44,527 nt of DNA from Desmonostoc muscorum FACHB-395 (GTDB lineage Bacteria; Cyanobacteriota; Cyanobacteriia; Cyanobacteriales; Nostocaceae). Positions 1 to 7,163 of the stretch are shown one piece after another. Position numbers and translations under genes: made by a program. The DNA is taken from assembly GCF_014698035.1 (NCBI RefSeq), contig NZ_JACJSF010000066.1, forward strand, positions 1 through 44,527, written 5' to 3'. Numbering within the stretch: position 1 is the stretch's first letter; every line of letters starts with the position of its first letter. Below the pieces are notes generated by a model. The model saw only the letters and a program-made list of their open reading frames with translations, searched no databases and was not told where the DNA came from.

Positions 1-964
1 TGACGATCCGCTCAGTTCAGAGGCATTTAATATTGCAGGGATGCCAGCGTTTGGCTATGTAAATGAGCAACTGGCAGCTAATAATCCATCTAATCCATCT
101 GTTCATAGAAATGAAGATCACTTTGGTCATAAGGTTCTTGTTGCCAACAATTGGCAGATGTTCGATGAAAGCAACACCAGTTTAATTAAATCCTGTGACG
201 TGAGCTTAAAACTGCACATGGGTACACATTCGCCAGATGCGCTAGTAAATACAGCCCATGAAATGTTTGTGTCTGGTAAATGTGATGGGCTTGAAACCTT
301 CAATTTAAAGCATTTTGCTTTGTTTGGTGCTGCTGGAGAATTTAAAGAACCTGAAACTTCTTTGTGTGACTTATCGGTAAATCCTGGTATTACTCCCTCC
401 CCTACGAATCAACCCTATGGTGATGCCCATCGCGCCATTCCTACTGCTGGTTGTTACCAGCGTGGGACAGTTGATCAAAAAACGGCAGATGTAAATACAA
501 GAAATACCGAATATTGGCTTACTGGCTTTATTGGAAAAAGTTTTTACTTTAAGATCACAAATCCTTCCCGTTTTTATGATCCGTCTACCACAACGAAGAT
601 CAATAGGACTGTGAATAGCTGCTACGACCCATCGCATCCTCTTTCTACAACTCTACTTTGCGAAGAAACATTAGCTGCTGGTAGCAAAGTCGAGTGGGAC
701 GACCCTCGCTCGCCCTTCCGAGGAACAACTCAAATAGAAACTCACTTTTCTGGTCTTGCATTTGAAAATTCTGCAAATTCAGTAATCTATACAGATGCTT
801 ATGGGAGAAACGCAAGCATATCACCCGCTCCCGCTCAAGGGATTACGTTCAAGCAAATTGTTCCTGTCCAAGGATTTAATTATGATGCAAATGGTCAAGC
901 TAGCCTCTTCCCACCCAGAGACTATTCTGCATTGGGACAAAATGGGGTAAGAGCGCCTAATTAA
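1..964 (+). CDS. Hypothetical Cys-containing protein, 5'-truncated by the window edge (copy 1)
   Basis: The frame is open from base 2 to the TAA at 962-964, so the true start lies outside the window; the ATG at 41 need not be the start. From that Met, 307 residues are visible. Six cysteines (in the contexts SCDV, KCDG, LCDL, GCYQ, SCYD, LLCEE) suggest disulfides and an extracytoplasmic protein, but the N-terminus that would show a signal peptide is missing. Other visible patches are HMGTHSPDAL, FGAAGEFKEPE and DPRSPFRGT. I do not recognise the family. A second copy in the opposite orientation sits at 43564-44527; I count 21 differences in 307 residues (about 93% identity). Both copies are free of stops and most differences are single substitutions, which suggests both are or were recently functional. 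Confidence 0.7.
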   Translation, partial: DDPLSSEAFNIAGMPAFGYVNEQLAANNPSNPSVHRNEDHFGHKVLVANNWQMFDESNTSLIKSCDVSLKLHMGTHSPDALVNTAHEMFVSGKCDGLETFNLKHFALFGAAGEFKEPETSLCDLSVNPGITPSPTNQPYGDAHRAIPTAGCYQRGTVDQKTADVNTRNTEYWLTGFIGKSFYFKITNPSRFYDPSTTTKINRTVNSCYDPSHPLSTTLLCEETLAAGSKVEWDDPRSPFRGTTQIETHFSGLAFENSANSVIYTDAYGRNASISPAPAQGITFKQIVPVQGFNYDANGQASLFPPRDYSALGQNGVRAPN

Positions 965-1118
965 ATGAAACCGAGCAATTCTAAATCCGTAAAGTAGGGC
1001 GATTGTCCCAGCATTCCATAGAAAACTCAAAGTTTCAGTTTCTTCATTCGTCGATGTCACGTCTTCAACCGAGCGGCAATAGCCTCATTAGACTATCTAT
1101 CAAGGTGTGGCACAGGCA
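1..1118. repeat. Left arm of a ~1.1-kb inverted repeat (mate 43412-44527)
   Basis: The sequence from base 1 through the stop codon and about 150 bases beyond matches the reverse complement of the window's right end. Past the coding part the shared 3' flank includes GAAACTGAAACTTTGAG and the surroundings of CTATTGC on the minus strand, with similarity fading near 1118. The repeat continues beyond the window on the left, so its full size is unknown. No transposase or terminal repeat is visible. It reads as a duplicated gene with its downstream region. Confidence 0.85.
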
Positions 1119-1138
1119 GTTCAAAATACTATCTTTCC

Positions 1139-1216
1139 AGGACTTACGCAAATAATAAATAGCAATAGGGGTAATTTATGAATTGCCCCTACAGCGTCTA
1201 GCTTTGTGTAAGTCCT
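1139..1216. repeat. Short palindromic dispersed repeat, aggacttac family
   Basis: The ends are inverted repeats: AGGACTTACGCAAA at 1139-1152 and TTTGTGTAAGTCCT at 1203-1216. The interior holds a second imperfect palindrome (AGGGGTAATTTATGAATTGCCCCT). A related pair of ends brackets 4671-4762. There is no coding potential. It is probably a non-autonomous miniature element of the kind scattered in Nostoc-like genomes. Confidence 0.7.
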
Positions 1217-1255
1217 AATATATGTTCAATGCGATCGCTTATAGCGTTCGTTTTC

Positions 1256-2539
1256 CTACTTCGCACTCACCACTTTATGACCGATATCTCTCCGGTAATA
1301 TATGCCCTCAAACTGAATATATTTGATCCCAGAGTATGCTTGGGCGATCGCTTGCTCAAAATTTTCTCCGATTCCAGTCACATTTAATACTCGACCCCCA
1401 TCTGTCACAACTTCTTGTTGCTGGTTTAATTTTGTACCTGCATGAAATACAGTTGCTCCTGTTACCTCTGCGTCGCCAATACCAGTAATAACCTTACCTT
1501 TCTCATATTCTCCGGGATAACCACCTGAAGCGGCAACGACAGTGGCAGATGTTCCTTTTTTCCAAGCAATGGGCGGTAATTCACTTAATCGCTGTTGTAC
1601 ACAGGCTAGAAGTAACTCTTCTAGGGGTGTTTCTAATAATGGCAAAATCACCTGGGTTTCTGGATCGCCAAAGCGACAGTTAAATTCCAAAACCTTCAAG
1701 TCGCCATCGGGTGCAATCATTAAGCCAGCATACAGCACACCCCGGTAATCAATGCCTTTAGCTCGTAAGGTTGCGATCGCTCTTTCTAAGACTTCTGTTT
1801 GAATCCGTGCCATCAACTCTGGTGTGGCAATGGGTGCTGGGCTATATGCTCCCATACCACCAGTATTCTCGCCTGTATCGCCCTCACCAATTCGCTTATG
1901 GTCTTGAGCGGGCAGCAATGGACGAATCGTTAATCCATCGGTTAATGCTAAAACTGATACCTCTTGCCCAATTAAACATTCTTCAATGACGACAAATTCA
2001 CCAGCACTACCAAATTGTCCCTGAAAAATTGCATCAACAGCACTTTCTGCCTGTGCAACTGTTTCAGCTACTATCACACCCTTACCAGCTGCCAAGCCAT
2101 CAGCTTTAACGACAATAGGCGCTCCCTGAGATTTGACGTAAGATTTTGCTGCTCCTACCTCCGTAAATACCGCCGCCCGCGCCGTCGGAATCCCTGCTTC
2201 TTGCATCAGGGCTTTTGCCCAAGCTTTACTCGCTTCAATTTGCGCTCCCGCTCTGACTGGGCCAAATACCATCAATCCTTTATCTTGAAGGTAATCTGTG
2301 ATTCCCTTAGATAGAGGTACCTCTGGCCCAACGACTACTAGAGTTATGCCATGTTCTAGGGCATATCGGCTAATGCCTTCAAAATCATCTACTGCTAGGG
2401 GCAAGTTCTGGCAACGTTCCATACTTGCTGTTCCCCCATTCCCTGGTACACAGACAACTTGCTCAATTTGCTTAGATTGCAACAGTTTCCATGCCAGAGC
2501 GTGTTCGCGCCCTCCATTACCTACAACTAAAACTTTCAC
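1256..2539 (-). CDS. purD: Phosphoribosylamine--glycine ligase (GAR synthetase)
   Basis: This cytosolic enzyme joins 5-phosphoribosylamine and glycine with ATP to give glycinamide ribonucleotide, the second step of de novo purine synthesis. The 427 residues match the usual length. The N-terminal domain opens with VLVVGNGGREHALAWKL. The ATP-grasp domain shows PIVVKADGLAAGKGV near residues 141-155, and the metal/ATP-binding strand LEFNCRFGDPETQ lies near 284-296. A small C-terminal domain follows. The start is a GTG at 2537-2539, chosen because GAGGA precedes it by about six bases on the minus strand and the reading begins exactly at the family's first strand. The gene stands alone; nothing in the sequence indicates an operon. 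Confidence 0.96.
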   Translation of the reverse strand: MKVLVVGNGGREHALAWKLLQSKQIEQVVCVPGNGGTASMERCQNLPLAVDDFEGISRYALEHGITLVVVGPEVPLSKGITDYLQDKGLMVFGPVRAGAQIEASKAWAKALMQEAGIPTARAAVFTEVGAAKSYVKSQGAPIVVKADGLAAGKGVIVAETVAQAESAVDAIFQGQFGSAGEFVVIEECLIGQEVSVLALTDGLTIRPLLPAQDHKRIGEGDTGENTGGMGAYSPAPIATPELMARIQTEVLERAIATLRAKGIDYRGVLYAGLMIAPDGDLKVLEFNCRFGDPETQVILPLLETPLEELLLACVQQRLSELPPIAWKKGTSATVVAASGGYPGEYEKGKVITGIGDAEVTGATVFHAGTKLNQQQEVVTDGGRVLNVTGIGENFEQAIAQAYSGIKYIQFEGIYYRRDIGHKVVSAK

Positions 2540-2678
2540 TGATTTCCTCGTGCGTCCCTTGCAAACGAGAATACCTGATTAGGCTCTCGCGATCAATTTT
2601 TTCACCAATTATCACACTTGTACAAGCCTCATTATGATCAAAAGAGTCAGGGAAAGGGGAGAAATAATTATCTACGTT

Positions 2679-3050
2679 TCAGGATTTGTAATTATAGATC
2701 CATTGCCGTGAAGAGATAAGGCATTCTAGCGATCGCTTTATTTTTGAGGTTTTTTGTAAAGCGATACCTTTCCTGCGGAACGCTAACGCACTCACTCTTC
2801 TATAACAGGCGACAACATTTGCTATTTCAGCGATCGCATTTGCTATTTCAGCGACTACATTTACTATTTCAGCGATCGCATTTGCTATTTCGGCGACAGC
2901 ATTTGCTATTTCAGCGACTACATTTGCTATTTCAGCGACTACATTTGCTATTTCAGCGACTACATTTGCTATTTCGGCGACTACATTTGCTATTTCAGCG
3001 ACTACATTTGCTATTTCGGCGAACGCTGTTACATAAATGATTGAGTTCAT
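2679..3050 (-). CDS. Doubtful ORF made of ten AEIANVV heptads
   Basis: A 123-codon frame reads MNSIIYVTAF, then ten AEIANVV-type heptads, then an unrelated basic tail. The heptad could form a coiled coil (hydrophobic at spaced positions). No Shine-Dalgarno sequence precedes the ATG at 3050; the bases immediately upstream are TTGTTTTGGG. The whole body is a 21-bp minisatellite that is also open on the plus strand (HLLFQRL heptads, 2744-3040). Open frames on both strands are expected when a 21-bp unit happens to lack stops, so I treat translation as unproven. Confidence 0.2.
   Translation of the reverse strand: MNSIIYVTAFAEIANVVAEIANVVAEIANVVAEIANVVAEIANVVAEIANAVAEIANAIAEIVNVVAEIANAIAEIANVVACYRRVSALAFRRKGIALQKTSKIKRSLECLISSRQWIYNYKS
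2809..3018. repeat. Tandem minisatellite, ten 21-bp units
   Basis: Ten back-to-back units of the form GCGACTACATTTGCTATTTC+A/G run from 2809 to 3018. Units begin every 21 bases with no length change. Two units carry GCGATCGC, the HIP1 octamer, in place of GCGACTAC. Sequence variation is limited to a few positions (CTA/TCG/CAG in the middle, final A or G), so the array expanded recently. It lies between purD and the 141-aa gene, with partial unit GCGAACGC following. Confidence 0.95.
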
Positions 3051-3201
3051 CCCAAAACAATAAGCAAATACAGATGGATGGATTAGTAAAAATACAGGTA
3101 AACTCTCAATATTAACTCTTAATTAAATCCACAAAATTACTCATCTCACGTAGAAAGGCATTCCGCTATGTTGAGATAGAACTATTCAAGAAGTATCTAC
3201 C

Positions 3202-3627
3202 ATGTCTTTAAAAACTCGCGGTTCTGCTGCTGTAGACAAAGCTCAACGCCGTCTTGCACTGCTTAAATCCATTAACGAGAACTTGGATTTAGGGCACGGA
3301 TTAACAATTGAAGCTTATACCCGCTTCATTGATAATACCCGCGCCACGCTAGAAGCCCATAATACCCTTCTGTCTAATCTTGAGGAATCTCGTAAGACGA
3401 TGAATCAGATGGATAGAGGACTCTCGGAACTATCTGAGAGGATGCTTAGTGCAGTTGCAACTGTCTACGGCAAAAACAGCATGGAGTATTCAAAAGCAGG
3501 TGGCTCTAACCGAAAGCGGAGTAAGAGTAAAAAATCTATTTCACAAGTTCCTATAGTTGTAACGGTTCCCGTCACTCAACCCACCCAAACTTTAACTAAC
3601 GGTAAAGGCAGCTTGAGCGATGTCTAA
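3202..3627 (+). CDS. Conserved cyanobacterial hypothetical protein, helical, basic tail
   Basis: A 141-residue soluble protein without signal peptide or membrane segment. Residues about 10-85 are predicted helical by eye (KAQRRLALLKSINENLDLG, then LEAHNTLLSNLEESRKTMN), with leucine spacing compatible with a coiled coil. A strongly basic stretch, NRKRSKSKKS, follows near residue 105, then a Thr/Pro/Val-rich tail. The pattern of a helical core ending in YGKNS-EY-KAGG and basic residues is one I associate with small Nostoc hypothetical proteins, but no function is known to me. The ATG at 3202 has only weak ribosome-binding sequence. It could bind nucleic acid through the basic tail; that is a guess. 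Confidence 0.7.
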   Translation: MSLKTRGSAAVDKAQRRLALLKSINENLDLGHGLTIEAYTRFIDNTRATLEAHNTLLSNLEESRKTMNQMDRGLSELSERMLSAVATVYGKNSMEYSKAGGSNRKRSKSKKSISQVPIVVTVPVTQPTQTLTNGKGSLSDV

Positions 3628-3773
3628 TGACAAACTCTACACGTCTACATCTTGTTTTTAAGTTTTCTGCAAGGCGTAGGCGTAGCCCGTCGTAGACATC
3701 GCTCCCGATCAACTATCGAAGCATAAAATTAAAGCATGTCGTTTGAAATACAAATCTCTGCAAAAATTAAATT

Positions 3774-3956
3774 CTAAGTAGCTGAGTCTGAGCGTTCTAT
3801 TTGCTGCCGAATAGTATCAATAGAAGCATTAATGCCAGCCAGTTTAGACTCTAAATCATCTCGTATCCAAATCAAGAATTTTAATTTCCGCTCTAAGCTA
3901 GCTTTGTGCGAAATAGGTTCGCTTCCATAGCAAGGATTACCCCAAAAAGGAAACAT
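3774..3956 (-). CDS. Small hypothetical protein with C-terminal coiled coil (60 aa)
   Basis: The protein starts MFPFWGNPCYG and then has a helical stretch (LERKLKFLIWIRDDLESKL, followed by INASIDTIRQQIE) with heptad-like hydrophobic spacing. The start is supported by a clear ribosome-binding site: on the minus strand AGAGGT lies seven bases before the ATG. That makes it more credible than most frames of this size. Its function is unknown. It lies opposite to and downstream of the 141-aa gene and shares no operon with it. Confidence 0.6.
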   Translation of the reverse strand: MFPFWGNPCYGSEPISHKASLERKLKFLIWIRDDLESKLAGINASIDTIRQQIERSDSAT

Positions 3957-4081
3957 AGTTTACCTCTATATTTAGCTTTGGTAAGAGTGCAATCTATTGC
4001 ACCACTTCATTCTGACTAATAACAATCAGACTAATGTGGGTAATAACCGACCTAAATTTTACGTGCTTAACGAATACAGAG

Positions 4082-4234
4082 ATATAGCGGTTCCCAATTG
4101 CATGGAATACAGACCTAACCCCCAGCCCCTTCCCTTGAAGGTAAGGGGAGTAAGATTTAAAGCCTCTCTCCTTTTAGGTGAGAGGTTTGGAGAGAGGTAA
4201 AAATTGTACTGCACCCAAGCAAGAACCGCTATAT
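4082..4234. repeat. MITE-like element with 12-bp perfect terminal inverted repeats
   Basis: The ends are ATATAGCGGTTC (4082-4093) and GAACCGCTATAT (4223-4234), an exact inverted match. The interior holds the pyrimidine/purine-rich block common in Nostoc genomes (CCCCAGCCCCTTCCC, then CCTCTCTCC and GAGAGGTTTGGAGAG). The outermost TA could be a target-site duplication, as for Tc1/IS630-type transposition. It has no transposase and would depend on one in trans. It explains the spurious frame over 3997-4200. Confidence 0.75.
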
Positions 4235-4270
4235 TATGTATAAAAATGGTAATTATTGCTTAACTACTTT

Positions 4271-4624
4271 ATGTCCATTCAAGTTTACGGAATTCCCAAC
4301 TGCGGCACTTGTAAAAAAGCTCTGATATGCCTCCAAAGCAATAGCATTGAATATGAATTCATCAATACTAAAGAAACTCCACCCAACAGTGAGATGATCG
4401 AAAACTGGATGAAGTCTTTGGGTTCTGCTCCCATGCGAAATACCTCCGGCCAGTCTTATCGAGCTTTAGGGGATGAAAAGAAGACTTGGACTGAGCGACA
4501 GTGGATTGACGCATTTACTAACGATGCAATGCTGCTAAAACGCCCAATTTTCGTTAAAGATGGAACAGCAGTGTTAGTAGGCTTTAGAGATGAGGCAGTA
4601 ATTAAAACAAAATTAAAGCTTTAA
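4271..4624 (+). CDS. Spx/ArsC-family (arsenate reductase-like) thioredoxin-fold protein
   Basis: A cytosolic 117-residue protein of the ArsC/Spx/YffB superfamily. It opens with a beta strand and active-site loop, VYGIPNCGTCKKA, giving a CXXC pair at residues 11 and 14. The C-terminal KRPIFVKDGTAVLVGFRDE matches the family's conserved KRP-hook. True ArsC arsenate reductases use one Cys with downstream Arg residues; the CXXC arrangement fits the Spx/MgsR-like and uncharacterised cyanobacterial members better, so arsenate reduction should not be assumed. I chose the ATG at 4271 because the family's first strand starts there; an in-frame TTG at 4256 would add five residues with no homology. The gene stands alone just after a MITE. 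Confidence 0.88.
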   Translation: MSIQVYGIPNCGTCKKALICLQSNSIEYEFINTKETPPNSEMIENWMKSLGSAPMRNTSGQSYRALGDEKKTWTERQWIDAFTNDAMLLKRPIFVKDGTAVLVGFRDEAVIKTKLKL

Positions 4625-4670
4625 TTCAGATGGCAAGTGGCTTTAACTCTTGATTTTCAGCACATTATAG

Positions 4671-4762
4671 TAGGACTTACGCCAAAACCCTCTAAAACTC
4701 TCATTCCTCCGTGACCTCTGCGCCCTCTGTGGTTCGTTTTCCTTACCCGTGCCTAAGTCCTA
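4671..4762. repeat. Dispersed repeat with taggacttac ends
   Basis: TAGGACTTACGC at 4671-4682 and GCCTAAGTCCTA at 4751-4762 are imperfect inverted ends of the same family as 1139-1216. The interior carries the frequent phrase CCTCTGCGCCCTCTGTGG, also present near 21648. It fills most of the gap between the Spx-like gene and the epimerase gene. Confidence 0.6.
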
Positions 4763-4881
4763 TATAGTTATCTCCTTATATAGATTCTTATAAAGTGCAT
4801 TTACTTCAAATAAACTTTCAATTCCAAAAAATCCTAGCTAAGTGGTTAGCTAGAAAAATCTGCTTGCTGAGATAGCTAAAC

Positions 4882-6051
4882 TTACTTTAATGCCTCAAAC
4901 TGCTGCCAGCAAAGATATAATGCACGCGGTACGTGAAAACATCCTTTCCATTTGCCACCTTTGAGGTTTAACAATACTTCCCCACGTCGATTGAGATAGC
5001 CAAACCACTCACCGTACTCTGAATCGGCAAAGTGTGACCAGGTATAATCGTGCATCTTTTGATACCATTCCCAACATACCTCACGCCCTGTCAGGCGATA
5101 GCCCATTGCTAATGCGACCAAAGACTCTAGGTGAACCCACCACAATTTTTGATCCCATTCCAATTGTTGTGGAGGATGACCGTCTGCATCCATAAAGTAA
5201 TACAATCCGCCGTACTCGCTATCCCAAGCAAAATTTAAGATATTTAGCACCACATCAACAGCTTGGTTAATAGTTTTGGTGTCGTTTTTCCGGTGGGCGA
5301 TATCCATGATAAACCACATAGCTTCGATACCGTGACCAGGGTTAATTAGCCGTCCCTCAAAACAATCTATGTGGGAACCGTCAGGGGCAACATTTTCGTA
5401 CATTAGTCCCCGTTCTGGGTCGAGAAAATCGGTCATCACTTCACGGACAGTCTCAGCTAGGACATTTTCTAGGGTTTCTTTTGGTAGCAGCCATTCCATT
5501 TCTAGAGTCAGGTTGGCTAAAATCATTGGTACAGCCAATGATTTCATCAGGCGTGTGCCGGGATAGGTTTTATTATATTTGCCTTTCGGGTTATCTTTAC
5601 GGCGTAAAACGTTGTTATAAGCCTGCATTGCCACATCTTTTGCCCATTCTTCGCCCCCAGCGAGTGCATATTTACTAAATGCCATCGCTGCAAAGCAATC
5701 AGAAAAGATGTTGTAAGGCTCAACCAGTGGTTTTCCTTCACGGGTGAGAGCAAAGTACCAGTTACCATCACTATCTCTACCATGTTGAGCGAGAAAATTA
5801 GCGCCATTGCTGGCAATTTTTAGCCAGTTTTCGCGTTTTTCTAGCTGGTTGTAAAGCATCGAAAAAGTCCACACTTGGCGGTTTTGCAGCCAGATGAATT
5901 TGTCTGTATCATAAATTTTGCCGTAGCGATCTAGGCAAGTGAAATAGCCGCCTTGTTGCCAATCAAGAGAATATTTTTCCCAAAATGGGAGTACGTCATT
6001 GAGGAGGGCGTTTTTGTAAAGTTCAGCGATCGCTTGAAAATTATACTCCAT
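4882..6051 (-). CDS. N-acyl-D-glucosamine 2-epimerase (AGE family)
   Basis: The protein should interconvert N-acetylglucosamine and N-acetylmannosamine, the first step toward sialic acids; in cyanobacteria the physiological role is unclear. The 389-residue length equals that of the studied Anabaena enzyme, an (alpha/alpha)6 barrel needing ATP as allosteric activator. Visible family motifs are NRQVWTFSMLYN near residue 57, RLINPGHGIEAMWF with His240 and GCFHVPRALYLCW with His373. These two histidines fit the catalytic pair described for that family. The start ATG at 6051 has AAGGGG upstream. It is divergent from the aspartoacylase gene with about 170 bases between. Confidence 0.92.
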   Translation of the reverse strand: MEYNFQAIAELYKNALLNDVLPFWEKYSLDWQQGGYFTCLDRYGKIYDTDKFIWLQNRQVWTFSMLYNQLEKRENWLKIASNGANFLAQHGRDSDGNWYFALTREGKPLVEPYNIFSDCFAAMAFSKYALAGGEEWAKDVAMQAYNNVLRRKDNPKGKYNKTYPGTRLMKSLAVPMILANLTLEMEWLLPKETLENVLAETVREVMTDFLDPERGLMYENVAPDGSHIDCFEGRLINPGHGIEAMWFIMDIAHRKNDTKTINQAVDVVLNILNFAWDSEYGGLYYFMDADGHPPQQLEWDQKLWWVHLESLVALAMGYRLTGREVCWEWYQKMHDYTWSHFADSEYGEWFGYLNRRGEVLLNLKGGKWKGCFHVPRALYLCWQQFEALK

Positions 6052-6221
6052 AAATTTTCACCCCTTTTGTGCTAAAGCTAACAGCTTAACAGTTATCACA
6101 TTTTGGCTCGAACATGGAGCGTTCGCGTCAGTCTTTTACAAGATTTAGTCAGCAGCAGTTATACTTCTATCTTGTATCTTGCACTATTCTCAATAACCGT
6201 CGGGGAGACAGTGAGGTTGTT

Positions 6222-7118
6222 ATGAGTGAGATTAAACGAGTTGCGATCGTTGGAGGAAATCACGGTAATGAGTTAACAGGAGTATATCTAGTCAAAAAGT
6301 TTCAGCAGTATCCAAATTTAATCAACAGGACAACTTTTGAAACTCTGCCATTACTTGGCAATCTTAAAGCTATTGAAGAAGGTAAAAGATACATTGACAG
6401 GGATTTAAACCGTTGCTTCACCAATCAAGGTTTACAAAATCCTCAACTTTCAAGTTATGAAGATACGCGCGCGAAAGCAATCCAACAAGTACTGCAACCG
6501 CAAAATCAGCCATTTGTAGATGTAATTGTTGATTTGCACAGCACAACTGCCAACATGGGGTTAAGTCTGATTTTTTGCGATCTGAATCCTTTTTTACTTC
6601 GGTTAGCTGCTTATTTAAGTTCTATCAATCCGATGGTAAAGATTTTTGTGAATCAGCAATCTAAAGAAGGTGGTTTTCTTCGTTCTTTGTGCGAATTGGG
6701 TTTTGTTATCGAAGTTGGTGCTGTAGCTCAGAATATTTTAAATGCCGAATTATTTCAGCAAACAGAGCAGCTTATTTATGCAATTTTAGACTATTTTGAA
6801 GAGTGCAATCAAGGTAATATTCCGCAGACAAGCAGCCAGCTTACACTCTATCAATATATTGAGACTATCGATTATCCGAGAAGCGATGCTTACGGCGGGC
6901 TGCAAAGTGGGGAGATTCAAGCCATGATTCATCCCCAGCTTCAGTTTAGAGACTATGAACCTCTGAATCCAGGTGATCCAATGTTTCTAACTTTTGCAGG
7001 AAAAGATATTTTCTATGAGGGAGAGTCTACTGTTTATCCTATTTTTATTAATGAAGCCGCTTACTACGAGAAAGGAATTGCGATGTATCTCAGTCAAAAG
7101 CTGCAAGAGATAGTTTAA
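6222..7118 (+). CDS. Aspartoacylase / succinylglutamate-desuccinylase family zinc hydrolase
   Basis: This family deacylates N-acyl amino acids, for example N-acetylaspartate, through a carboxypeptidase-like zinc site. From the chosen start (298 residues) the zinc ligands are visible: GGNHGNE with His14 and Glu17, and DLHSTT with His106. The substrate-binding RDLNR lies at 60-64 and the catalytic glutamate is in VIEVG (Glu164). I prefer the ATG at 6222 because GAGG precedes it and strand one (IKRVAIVGG) follows at once. An in-frame ATG at 6114 would add 36 residues without family similarity. It is convergent with the beta-propeller gene. The actual substrate cannot be read from sequence. Confidence 0.9.
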   Translation: MSEIKRVAIVGGNHGNELTGVYLVKKFQQYPNLINRTTFETLPLLGNLKAIEEGKRYIDRDLNRCFTNQGLQNPQLSSYEDTRAKAIQQVLQPQNQPFVDVIVDLHSTTANMGLSLIFCDLNPFLLRLAAYLSSINPMVKIFVNQQSKEGGFLRSLCELGFVIEVGAVAQNILNAELFQQTEQLIYAILDYFEECNQGNIPQTSSQLTLYQYIETIDYPRSDAYGGLQSGEIQAMIHPQLQFRDYEPLNPGDPMFLTFAGKDIFYEGESTVYPIFINEAAYYEKGIAMYLSQKLQEIV

Positions 7119-7163
7119 TTTCTTTGCTCTTTTAACCAAGATTGCAAATCAGCTAGTAAATAC

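Noticed and set aside
2809..3018. CRISPR array
   Set aside because: The 21-bp units are directly adjacent without spacers.
2744..3040. Plus-strand HLLFQRL heptad frame
   Set aside because: It is the opposite-strand reading of the same 21-bp minisatellite and has no ribosome-binding site or homology.
3997..4200. 67-codon plus-strand frame
   Set aside because: Most of it lies inside the MITE-like repeat at 4082-4234 and the peptide is the typical translation of that repeat (KASLLLGERFGER).
4271..4624. Annotation as arsenate reductase arsC
   Set aside because: The CXXC active site and lack of ars neighbours fit the Spx/MgsR-like side of the family; function left open.
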